DNA from: Flavisphingomonas formosensis
GTDB lineage: Bacteria; Pseudomonadota; Alphaproteobacteria; Sphingomonadales; Sphingomonadaceae
DNA length: 64,000 bases
Assembly: GCF_009755815.1 (NCBI RefSeq)
Contig: NZ_WRPK01000003.1
Span: forward strand, 518,209 to 582,208
Direction of reading: 5' to 3'
The position numbers and the translations under genes were made by a program. The notes beneath the pieces were generated by a model. It was not told the origin of the DNA, did no database searches, and was given only the letters and a program-made list of their open reading frames with translations. This document shows positions 50,501-58,532 of this stretch, one piece after another. The first letter of the stretch is position 1. Each line of letters starts with the position of its first letter.

Positions 50501-53500
50501 CTCTCGGTGACTGCCGGCTCGCTCAAGGCGAGCCGTTTCGATGCGGATGCCGGAGGCATCGGTGGCGACGGGCTGCCGGGCAATCCGGACAGCCCCTTCG
50601 GCTCCGGTGGCGGAAATGGCGGCGACGGTCGCGGCGGCACGATCATGGCGACGATCGCCACCTCGGCCAGCAGCAGCAACAGCATCGACCTCGGCAGCGC
50701 AGCGAATCTGCACGCAAGCGGCCAGGGCGGCGCGGGTGGCAGCGGCGCCGGTAATGGCATGGGCGGCCATGGCGGCAGCGGCTTCGGCGGATCGATCGGC
50801 TTCAGCGACGCGGACCCGCTCCTCCTGGCGCTTACCGCGGACGGTGTGGGCGGCGCGGGTGGCAATGGCGCCACCGGCGGCATGGGCGGCAGCGGCAGCG
50901 GCGGCGCCATCAGCCTGTCGAGCTTTGGCGGGACTCTGCTGGCGGATAGCGCGCTGCTCTCCGCCAAGGGACTGGGCGGGGCCGGCGGCATGGGCCTGTC
51001 CGGCGACGGCGGAACCGGCGGTGCGGGCACTGGCGGTTTGATCGATCTTTATGCGAGCGGCGGCGGCATGCTCACGATCAAGGCGCTCTCGGCATCCGCG
51101 GCGGGCATCGGGGGTGCCGGCGGCGACAGTGCCGATGGTGGCAATGGCGGCAGCGGCGGCGATGCCGCGGGCGGCGCCATCGGTTTTACTGCCGATGGCG
51201 GTGCGACCGCAGCCATCGCCAATGCAACGGCGATCGATGCGAGCGCGACCGGCGGCGCCGGCGGCGTGGGCAGTTCCGGTGTGACAGGCGGAACGGGTGG
51301 CCAAGGCGGCCAGGCGAACGGAGGCGGCATCACGCTGCTGGCCAGCGGCCAAGGCACGCTCTCTATCCTGGATGATCCGCATTCCGCGCTGATCTTCGAC
51401 GTTCGCGCCACGGGTGGCGCGGGTGGCCGTGGCGGCGATGCGTCGGGGATCGGCTCGGCGGCCGGCGACGGCGGTGCCGGTGGCGCGGGGAATGGCGGCT
51501 TTGCCTCCGTCTCCGCATCCGGCGGTTCGATCCGTCTCGGCAGCGCATCGCTGCTGGCGGACGGCGCGGGCGGCCAGGGCGCGGCCGGCGGCAGCGGTAC
51601 GGGCGGCCCCTCCCCCCAACCCAATCAACCGCCGATCGCGCCGGTCAACGGCGCCGCGGGAGCGAATGGCCCGGGCGCGGGCGGACGCGTGGTGATCGCC
51701 GTAGCGGACGACAACGAACTGGGTCTGTCCGGTTCCGCACAGCTCGGCACCATCGTGATCGGAGCAAGCGGCGATCAGGCGGGCTTCGTCGAAATCACCG
51801 ATCGCGCCGCGGGGCCGACGGGATCGCTGCGCATCGCCAATCTTACAGCCTCAGCGAATGGCGCAGCATCAGCCACGACGCCGAACATCAGCGTTTATTC
51901 GGAGAGCGGCGCGATCGAAATACAGGGATCGGCAGCGCTCACCACCGGCGGCTCGGCACAGTTCGACTTCGCGGATACCGGCGGGCTCGATGTCGGAGGT
52001 GACCTGTTCGTCACCACCGGCCAGCGGATCGATATCAACCATGCCGGCCAGGCCGCGACGCCAGCCGACAGCATCCACGCCGGTTCGGCGAATTTCGAGG
52101 CTGGAACCGCCTTTTCAGCGACACCGGGCAGCGTCGTCCGGACGGACGAGGATCTGTCCATCATCGCCTTAAACGGCCCGGTCGACGCCGCCACGGTGCG
52201 CGCGGGCGGCAAAATGACGGTGCAGGCATCGCAGGATGTGACGATCGGCCAGGCGCATGCCGGCGGCGACATTGGACTCACCTCGCTGGCCGGTTCCGTG
52301 CTGGTGTCGGATATCGCATCCGACGGCCTCGTCGATGCGATCGGCAACGCCGTGACCCTGACCGCGCCGGGGGCGCTCGCTATCCGATCGGCAACGTCGC
52401 GGATCGGCGATGTCGCGATCACGGCCGTCAACGATCTGTCGGTTCTCGCTGCCGATGCAGCACAGGATCTATTGCTGAGCGGCGCGGGCATCACGGGCAG
52501 CACGATCGGCGCCACGCGCGACGTGAAGATCGATGCCGTCGGCAATGTCGGCTTCGCCAGCGTCAGCGCCAAGCGAGACCTAGCGGTCACCGCCGGCGGC
52601 GATGCTGCAATCACCGAGGCCGATGCCGCGCGCGACATCGCGATCGACGCCAAGGGGCTGGTGAGCGCCTCGAGCCTCACCGCGGGCGGCAAGATCGACA
52701 TCAAAGCGGGCAAGGCGACGCTGGGAGCCGCGGCCACCACCGGCAGCGGCGCGATCGAGGTGACCAGCGTCGGCGACATTCAGTTCATCGCCGTCCACTC
52801 AGGCGGCGGCGTGACCTTCACCAGTGCCCAGGGCGGCATCACGGGAGGCTCGATCGACGCCAAGGGAGCAATGGCGCTCGATGCGGACGCTGGCATCGAC
52901 ACACATAGCCTGTCGGCCGGCGGCAAAATCGATCTCTCTGCCGGCCATGGCGCAATCCTGGTGCGCGACGATATCGCCAGCGGCGGCGTGGTGAACGCAA
53001 CCGGAACGGCGGTGACGCTGACCGCGACCGGAAAGCTTGCGATCGACAATGTGGCCGCCACCGGAGGAGACGTCAGGATCAATGCTGCCGGCGACCTCTC
53101 GGTCGACAAGGCGACCGCCAGCCAGTCGGTGACTCTGGGCAGCAGCGGCGGCACGCTGGACGTGCAGAATGCCACTGCGGGCGGCACGGGCTCGCTCACG
53201 CTGACGGCTGCGGGCGACATCGGCTTCGGCGAGCTCACCGCGCCTGGCGCCGTGACGGTGCAGAGCATCGGCGGGTCCGTGACCGGCGACGCCATCGACC
53301 CGACGACAGTCAGCGTCAGCGCGGCCGGCACCATCGTGATTACGACGGTCCATTCCGATGGCGACATCCAGCTGAGCAGCAGCGGCGGTGCGATCCAGAT
53401 CGCGGACATCGCCGCGGGCGGTCTGGTCGATGCGAGCGGTACGGCTGTGACGCTGACCGCGCTGGGCGGCCTCTCCATCGATAACGTCCAATCTTCCAAA

Positions 53501-55204
53501 GGCGATATCCACGTGAACGCGGGCGGGCCGCTCTCGGTCAATTCCGCGAACGCGGCCGGCGCCCTTTCGCTAGACGTCGGCACTGGCGGGCTCAGCGCCC
53601 AATCGCTTCAGGCCGGCAAAGGCGCGACGATCGATGCCGCTGCCGGGATCGACATCGATACGCTCCACGCCGGCAGCGACATCGACCTGACTTCGAGCGG
53701 CGGCGCTGTGCTGGTGCGCAGCGACATAGCATCCGGCAGCCATGTGGATGCGCGAGGCACTGCCGTCACGCTGAACGCGATCGGCGACCTGCACGTCGGC
53801 TCGGTCACATCGACCAGCGGCGACATCGCGCTGCTCGCGGCCACGCTCTCGGTCGATCAGGCCCGGTCTGCCGGCGGGGCAACCTTCTTCGCAAGCGATG
53901 CCGTGACGATCGGCGATGCCCGCGCGGCCACCGACATCGACATCCAATCCGGCGGAACGGCCGGGCTCACCGGCGATGTCGAGGCCGGATCCGCCCTTGG
54001 CCTCGCCGCGCAGGGCCTCGTGACGATCGAGGGCAAGGCAATAGGCGAAACCATCGCCATCGCTTCGTCCGATATCAGGATCGGCAATGCGGCGGTGATC
54101 GGGGGCGGCACCGAGACATCGCAGATCACGCTGCGCAACAGCGCGCCAGGCACCACGACCACGATCGGTGGCAGTGGCGGCAGCCAGGGCTATGTGCTCG
54201 ACAATGGTGAATTTTCGCGCCTCCACGCGCAGAACATCACCATCCGCGTCGACGCGCCCGGCGCCCTGGTACCGAGCGCGCCCGATATCCGCATCGAGGA
54301 TCTGGATGTGATCGGCGCCGACGGCGCCAACGCCAATATCGCCTCCGCGACCGGCGCGCTCACCATCCTGAGCCCCGGTGGCCTGCGCGTCGCGGGCGAC
54401 GTGCGGTTCACCGATGCGGCCAGCGGCAACATTCTCTCCCTGAACGCGGGCGGGCTGCTGGACGTCATCACGCCGGACGGATCGGTAACGATCACCGGCA
54501 AGGACGATACGCTGTCGGGGCGCTTGCAGCTTGGCGCCAACAGCATCTTCGTCGGCACGCTCAAGGCCGAGCAGGATCTGGCGACGCTAACCGATACGGA
54601 AGCCCGCAATGGCCGCCTCGGAGAGAATGACGGGCTCGACAACAGCGCCGGCTACATCCAGGCGGGCGCGCTGGAATTTACGCCCGGCGAGTCGCTGTAC
54701 ATCCAGAATAGCGGGCAGAACGGCACCACGCCCGGCACGCGCGGCGGCTTCACGGCGCGCAGCGTCGCTATCGTCACGCCAGCGAACGGGACGCAGACGG
54801 ACATCGTGCTCAACGGCCGCATCCTCAACAGCGACGGCAGCTTCACGACCGGCAAGGCGATCATCCCGCTGATCAAGATCCAGCAGGCGGACAGCGACAA
54901 GCCCGGAAGCTATACGCTTGGCTCCAAGGCCAACAACTGCCTGATCGCAGGCGGCGATTGCGTGGAGGGCGGTGGCGGCCCGCCGACGCCGCCGGTTCAG
55001 GACATCGTCTCGGTGATCGACGGCGACACGCCAATCGGCGTGCTGACGCCGTTCCTCGACCAGACCGCGATCCAGCTGATCGATTTCGATCCCTATACGG
55101 TCATGCCGGATATCGACGATCCGGTGACCGGTGCGGGCAATGACGATCTGTGGAGCGCGATCTGCCCGGGCACGGCGGCGGGCTCTCCCTGCAAGCTGCA
55201 GTGA
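47573..55204 (+). CDS. Giant two-partner secretion exoprotein (TpsA, haemagglutinin-like)
   Basis: This 2543-residue surface protein has a long signal peptide (RRRHLPLLASCALAAVLAMP), then a TPS domain (about 40-270: TVLNRIIPEDPSRPIGLNGT, FYSPGGIVVGSSATFNIGSL). Next comes a very glycine-rich region (about 540-1350) with GGxGG patterns, then repeats of SGGVVNATGTAVTLTATGKL and similar to about residue 2200. A Cys pair C2531 and C2540 (CPGTAAGSPC) lies at the C-terminus. ATG 47573 is preceded by GGGGAG at 7 bases; the frame-mate GTG at 47570 is less likely. It follows tpsB and is presumably exported by it. An antisense open frame over it is a compositional shadow. Confidence 0.95.
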   Translation: MSSKAMSSGGHIRRRHLPLLASCALAAVLAMPSVARGQAFQGAPSTASGSVGYDRSTPGIETITIGSSSAIINWTPSDSGSGGGTIDFLPKDNVANFTGRGNYTVLNRIIPEDPSRPIGLNGTINSTIGSARGGTLWFYSPGGIVVGSSATFNIGSLLLTADDIISKPGAKTVQFRGDADSRAAVSVEKGAKINALNAGSYVALIAPRISQAGTVTVNGTANYVAAEAADITITQNLFDIQVTTGSYVDPKIAGDEVTLSHTGTTTGPASTGSGDPHLVMMVAVPKNDAVTMLVGGNVGFEAASNASIENGVVVLSSGSNIRTFFDNYGDFQLGIDFNLGVGQNADLKLTDGTFSSRVLAAATNDVSVAGNLNFSKNLVINAGQDIHFEADAGKLIQVGGDLVLQSFGFDANAYPVPATVTLAAKGGTVKVGGDATLIVSGLDAQLGNVTAGTAKIEGNGGTITIGGDLALKADALPGHDEAVAGTASIAMTGGSLTIGGALALSAEADGNVASGGRISVLADGAKIAVTKGITASTKATGNSGFQTQTIGGGGWGDAEGGSISIVTTGTPVASISATDATLIASAVGADGIGGTDGGNATGGTIVLGAGAGSLTLGNVTADASATGGRGSDAWSGSGYHGGAGRGGTIDIYANAGTLTVGDVSFDVSGFGGDGGNAFETGYGTPHGGDGGFGTGGNASFRAVSGGAASANTLSITANGAGGAGGSGSFQGKDGSAGNGGGGSIEVSTTGGIVTIRGTSVDLFATGTSGNGVMMAGEGGSEGRGGVILVSAIDGTIGAPSGSSGFALNADASGFGGYSTAAGGTGANGTGGRITVEADQGEAGVPGRITSRSMTLTADGRGGDSAQSFASPLGGGGSGDGGVGSGGTITLDAASGELRSGDVGLSARGRGGTSNSGGTGGLGQGGTVGLSSGSSSSHSGTIALGDVSIDARGFGGGPGEMSIGNADGGEGRGGNVNLSVTAGSLKASRFDADAGGIGGDGLPGNPDSPFGSGGGNGGDGRGGTIMATIATSASSSNSIDLGSAANLHASGQGGAGGSGAGNGMGGHGGSGFGGSIGFSDADPLLLALTADGVGGAGGNGATGGMGGSGSGGAISLSSFGGTLLADSALLSAKGLGGAGGMGLSGDGGTGGAGTGGLIDLYASGGGMLTIKALSASAAGIGGAGGDSADGGNGGSGGDAAGGAIGFTADGGATAAIANATAIDASATGGAGGVGSSGVTGGTGGQGGQANGGGITLLASGQGTLSILDDPHSALIFDVRATGGAGGRGGDASGIGSAAGDGGAGGAGNGGFASVSASGGSIRLGSASLLADGAGGQGAAGGSGTGGPSPQPNQPPIAPVNGAAGANGPGAGGRVVIAVADDNELGLSGSAQLGTIVIGASGDQAGFVEITDRAAGPTGSLRIANLTASANGAASATTPNISVYSESGAIEIQGSAALTTGGSAQFDFADTGGLDVGGDLFVTTGQRIDINHAGQAATPADSIHAGSANFEAGTAFSATPGSVVRTDEDLSIIALNGPVDAATVRAGGKMTVQASQDVTIGQAHAGGDIGLTSLAGSVLVSDIASDGLVDAIGNAVTLTAPGALAIRSATSRIGDVAITAVNDLSVLAADAAQDLLLSGAGITGSTIGATRDVKIDAVGNVGFASVSAKRDLAVTAGGDAAITEADAARDIAIDAKGLVSASSLTAGGKIDIKAGKATLGAAATTGSGAIEVTSVGDIQFIAVHSGGGVTFTSAQGGITGGSIDAKGAMALDADAGIDTHSLSAGGKIDLSAGHGAILVRDDIASGGVVNATGTAVTLTATGKLAIDNVAATGGDVRINAAGDLSVDKATASQSVTLGSSGGTLDVQNATAGGTGSLTLTAAGDIGFGELTAPGAVTVQSIGGSVTGDAIDPTTVSVSAAGTIVITTVHSDGDIQLSSSGGAIQIADIAAGGLVDASGTAVTLTALGGLSIDNVQSSKGDIHVNAGGPLSVNSANAAGALSLDVGTGGLSAQSLQAGKGATIDAAAGIDIDTLHAGSDIDLTSSGGAVLVRSDIASGSHVDARGTAVTLNAIGDLHVGSVTSTSGDIALLAATLSVDQARSAGGATFFASDAVTIGDARAATDIDIQSGGTAGLTGDVEAGSALGLAAQGLVTIEGKAIGETIAIASSDIRIGNAAVIGGGTETSQITLRNSAPGTTTTIGGSGGSQGYVLDNGEFSRLHAQNITIRVDAPGALVPSAPDIRIEDLDVIGADGANANIASATGALTILSPGGLRVAGDVRFTDAASGNILSLNAGGLLDVITPDGSVTITGKDDTLSGRLQLGANSIFVGTLKAEQDLATLTDTEARNGRLGENDGLDNSAGYIQAGALEFTPGESLYIQNSGQNGTTPGTRGGFTARSVAIVTPANGTQTDIVLNGRILNSDGSFTTGKAIIPLIKIQQADSDKPGSYTLGSKANNCLIAGGDCVEGGGGPPTPPVQDIVSVIDGDTPIGVLTPFLDQTAIQLIDFDPYTVMPDIDDPVTGAGNDDLWSAICPGTAAGSPCKLQ
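49200..51640 (+). repeat. Glycine-rich repeat region within tpsA
   Basis: About 2.4 kb of the tpsA coding sequence is dominated by GGC codons. It encodes stretches like GGAGGDSADGGNGGSGGDAA that probably form beta-helix or flexible segments. Such DNA is repetitive in the third position and prone to rearrangement, and it produces long antisense open frames. Confidence 0.7.
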
Positions 55205-55267
55205 ACGGGCAGCAGGGTTCCGCCAAAAGCGTTCCCCTTTTCCGCACGATGTTCTACGGGGCGGCGC

Positions 55268-56785
55268 ATGACACGCTCTGCACCCGTGACCCTGTTCAAC
55301 AGCCTCACCCGGACGATCGAACCGTTCGAACCGATCGATCCCACGATGGTGAGGCTCTACAGTTGCGGGCCGACCGTCTATAATTTCGCGCATCTCGGCA
55401 ATCTGCGCGCCTATGTGTTCACCGACAGCCTGCGCCGGATGCTCAACTGGAAGGGCTGGCCGGTCAATCACGTCATCAACATCACCGATGTCGGCCACCT
55501 GACATCGGACGCGGATGTGGGCGACGACAAGATGGAGCTGGCCGCCCGCAGCGCCAACATGACGATCTGGGACGTCGCCGCCTTCTACACCCAGGCCTTC
55601 AAGCGCGATCTCGCCGCGCTCAACATCATCGACCCGACGCTGTGGAGCGTCGCGACCGATCATGTGCAGGACATGATCGCCTTCGCACGCAAGATCGAGG
55701 CGGCTGGATCGACCTACGAGCTGGAGAGCGGCCTCTATTTCGATACATCGACGGTGCCGGACTATGGCCGGCTCGCCGGCGCGCGCGGTGACGAGGTGAT
55801 GGGCCGTATCGCCGAGGTGGAAGGCAAGCGCCACCCGAGCGACTTCGCCGTCTGGCGCCGATCACCGGAAGGCGCCGAACGGCTGATGGAATGGACCTCG
55901 CCCTGGGGCCCCGGCGCGCCGGGTTGGCATCTCGAATGCTCGGTGATGAGCCTCAAATATCTCGGCGCGCAGTTCGACATCCACACCGGCGGGATCGATC
56001 ATCGCGAGATCCATCACTGCAACGAGATCGCACAGAACCAGGCTTTTACCGGAACCGAGAAAACCGGGGCAAACTTCTGGATGCACAACAATTTCCTGAT
56101 CGATCGAACCGGTAAGATGTCGAAATCCAAGGGGGATTTCGCGACCTTGCCGTCCCTGATCGACAAGGGCATCCACCCGCTCGCCTACCGGCTGCTCTGC
56201 CTGTCCGCCCATTATCGCAGCGAACTGGAATTCTCGGTGGAGAATATCGCGGCGGCGCTCACCCGCTTGAAGCGGCTGGTGATGGGCGTGGCTCAGCTTC
56301 GCGCAAAAGCCGGCGAGCTTGCATGGCTACGGGCGATTACCGAGACGCGGTACAGCCGCGGTGCGGCGACCAGCTATCAGCGCTCGGTGATCGAGGAGGG
56401 GCTGCCTGCGGCGGCAACGGCGCTGCTCGCCCGTTTCGACGAGGCGGTCTCCGCTGATCTGATGCTGCCGCGCGCCCTGCCGCTGCTCGAAGAGACGATC
56501 GCGCTGAAGACACTGACGCCCGACCAGCGGCTGCGCGTGCTGGCCAGCATGGATCTCGCGCTGGGCCTCGAACTGCTGACCCTGGACCGCGTGGCGATGC
56601 GTATCCGGCCGACGCACGCGCAGATCGAGGCGGACGCGGTGGAAGCGCGGCTGGAACAGCGCAAGACCGCCCGCGCCGCAAAGGATTTCGCCGCATCCGA
56701 CGCAATCCGGGACGCGCTTGCCGCCAGCGGGATCGAGATCATGGACGGCGATCCGCTCGGCTGGGATTGGAAGATCGAACTTTAA
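55268..56785 (+). CDS. cysS: Cysteinyl-tRNA synthetase
   Basis: This 505-residue class I synthetase charges tRNA-Cys. The zinc-ligand block is YSCGPTVYNFAHLGN (HIGH motif variant HLGN), further conserved sequence is IHTGGIDHREIHHCNEIAQ, and the KMSKS motif is GKMSKSKGDF. The start (MTRSAPVTLF) and length are normal for alphaproteobacteria. It follows tpsA after 63 bp but is a housekeeping gene and is unlikely to be part of that cluster. Confidence 0.97.
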   Translation: MTRSAPVTLFNSLTRTIEPFEPIDPTMVRLYSCGPTVYNFAHLGNLRAYVFTDSLRRMLNWKGWPVNHVINITDVGHLTSDADVGDDKMELAARSANMTIWDVAAFYTQAFKRDLAALNIIDPTLWSVATDHVQDMIAFARKIEAAGSTYELESGLYFDTSTVPDYGRLAGARGDEVMGRIAEVEGKRHPSDFAVWRRSPEGAERLMEWTSPWGPGAPGWHLECSVMSLKYLGAQFDIHTGGIDHREIHHCNEIAQNQAFTGTEKTGANFWMHNNFLIDRTGKMSKSKGDFATLPSLIDKGIHPLAYRLLCLSAHYRSELEFSVENIAAALTRLKRLVMGVAQLRAKAGELAWLRAITETRYSRGAATSYQRSVIEEGLPAAATALLARFDEAVSADLMLPRALPLLEETIALKTLTPDQRLRVLASMDLALGLELLTLDRVAMRIRPTHAQIEADAVEARLEQRKTARAAKDFAASDAIRDALAASGIEIMDGDPLGWDWKIEL

Positions 56786-56787
56786 GG

Positions 56788-57492
56788 TCAGGCGGGCTTT
56801 TCCCGTGCACCGGCCTCCGCAAGCGCGCGGTTCGCGCGCACGAGCTTGGCACGCATGTCGCGTGAAAATCCCGTTTCTAGGGCGACCTGGAGATCGGGAT
56901 TTTCATCCAGGAAGCGGCGCAGCGCCGGCGCGGTGATGCACCAGAAACGCGCAATATTTTCCAGCGTCACCGTTCCGGTCGCAGGATCGCCGGACAGCAC
57001 CGTCATCTCGCCGATGAAGGTCTGCGGATCGCAGGTCGCAATATGTTGGCCGCCATTGGTCACGCGGGCATTGCCCTGGCTGAGATAGAAGAGATGCTGG
57101 ACACGTTCGCCCTCGTGGATCAGCACCTCGCCGGGGCGTCCTGATATCCACAGACCCTGGTTGAGCAGGTGGCGCGCCTGCTTGGGCGTCATGATCGGCA
57201 GCGCCGAATCCACCATCTCCTGCTCTTCCGCGGTGAAACGGATATTGCGGCCTCCGAACATCAGCAGCGCGATCTGCCCCAGATTGACTGCCACCAGGGT
57301 CAGCGCCAGCAGGGCCAGCAGATAATCCTTGCGGCCGGTGAGCGCGACGAAAAAGGCCAGTGCTGCCGCCACGACCAGGCCGATCCGCAGCCGAAAGCTG
57401 TTGCGCTGCAGCGTCGCCACGATGAACAGGACATAGACGAGAAGGGTAAGAAGTCCCGCCGTCGAATAGCCGGAGAACAGATCGTACTTCAT
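56788..57492 (-). CDS. Membrane protein with cyclic-nucleotide-binding-like domain
   Basis: This 234-residue protein has three N-terminal helices (about 12-86, from STAGLLTLLVYVLFIVATL) and a C-terminal cNMP-binding (CAP-ED) fold with GEVLIHEGERVQHLFYLSQG and FIGEMTVLSGDPATGTVTLE. The usual phosphate-binding Arg is not in place (DPATGTV), so nucleotide binding is uncertain. The layout resembles Popeye-domain-like bacterial proteins. GGAG 9 bases upstream selects ATG 57490-57492 (MKYDLFSGY). It converges on cysS with a 2-bp gap. Confidence 0.88.
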   Translation of the reverse strand: MKYDLFSGYSTAGLLTLLVYVLFIVATLQRNSFRLRIGLVVAAALAFFVALTGRKDYLLALLALTLVAVNLGQIALLMFGGRNIRFTAEEQEMVDSALPIMTPKQARHLLNQGLWISGRPGEVLIHEGERVQHLFYLSQGNARVTNGGQHIATCDPQTFIGEMTVLSGDPATGTVTLENIARFWCITAPALRRFLDENPDLQVALETGFSRDMRAKLVRANRALAEAGAREKPA

Positions 57493-57742
57493 CGATACCA
57501 CTCCGTGAGCGGCCAAGCGTTGCGCGTTTCGTCCGGAGGAAGCAAGCCCCCGAAAAGATTCGCCTTTTATACTATGCCAAGCACATCAAACCCAACTGTA
57601 GCGTGGCTCACAGCAGCGCGCCACTTCTCCTGCGCGGCGCGGCCGGAGCGGCCCGGAAGGCTCAGACGCAGCGATGCGGAATTTGCCGTGGGCGCATCCC
57701 TTGGCTAGAGCAGCGCCAACTTCCCACCAGCGTGGCGCATCC

Positions 57743-58474
57743 ATGACCGACACCGTTTCCTTCGGCTATACCGAAGTCTCCCCAACCGAGAAGACCGAGA
57801 AGGTTGGCGCCGTCTTCCGCAGCGTCGCATCGCGCTACGACCTGATGAACGACGCCATGTCCGGCGGGCTGCACCGGCTCTGGAAGGATCATTTTGTCCG
57901 TCAGGTGAAACCGCGGGCGGCCGAATCGATCCTGGACATGGCGGGCGGCACCGGCGACATCGCCTTCCGCCTCGCCCGTTCCGGCGCACAGGTGACGGTT
58001 GCCGATATCAATCCGGCCATGCTGGAAGTGGGCATGGAGCGCGCGAAGAAGCGCGGCATCGATGGGCTGGTGTGGACGGAGCAGAATGCCGAGACGCTGA
58101 GCTTCGACGACAAGAGCTTCGACGCCTATACGATCGCGTTCGGCATCCGCAACGTGACGCACATCCAGAAAGCGCTTGAGGAGGCGCATCGCGTGCTCAA
58201 GCGCGGCGGGCGCTTCTTCTGCCTCGAATTCTCGACGACGCAATGGCCGGGCTTCGCGGACGTCTATGACGCCTATTCGCATCACATCGTGCCGCGCGTC
58301 GGCAAGCTGCTGGCAAAGGACGAAGACAGCTACCGCTATCTGATCGAATCGATCCGTCGCTTCCCGGACATGGACCGTTTCAAGGCGATGATCGGCGAAG
58401 CGGGCTTCGTGCAGACGCGGGTCGAGCCGATCCTGGGCGGGCTTGTGGCCATTCATTCGGGATGGAAGATTTGA
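57743..58474 (+). CDS. ubiE: Ubiquinone/menaquinone methyltransferase UbiE
   Basis: This 243-residue SAM-dependent C-methyltransferase acts in ubiquinone synthesis. The SAM site is ILDMAGGTGDIAFRLARSG. The UbiE signature is YDLMNDAMSGGLHRLWKDHF, with FGIRNVTHIQKALEEAHRVL later. The start (MTDTVSFGYTEV) is chosen by homology; the SD is weak. It is followed by ubiB, coaBC and dut, a conserved alphaproteobacterial order. Confidence 0.97.
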   Translation: MTDTVSFGYTEVSPTEKTEKVGAVFRSVASRYDLMNDAMSGGLHRLWKDHFVRQVKPRAAESILDMAGGTGDIAFRLARSGAQVTVADINPAMLEVGMERAKKRGIDGLVWTEQNAETLSFDDKSFDAYTIAFGIRNVTHIQKALEEAHRVLKRGGRFFCLEFSTTQWPGFADVYDAYSHHIVPRVGKLLAKDEDSYRYLIESIRRFPDMDRFKAMIGEAGFVQTRVEPILGGLVAIHSGWKI

Positions 58475-58532
58475 GCAGCCTGCGCTCCGCCGCCGCCCTG
58501 CCGCGATCGAACCGGGAAGGTGTCGCGCGCGC

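Noticed and set aside
47978..51628. 1216-residue minus-strand open frame
   Set aside because: It is antisense to the glycine-rich part of TpsA, where GGC codons leave the opposite strand without stops.
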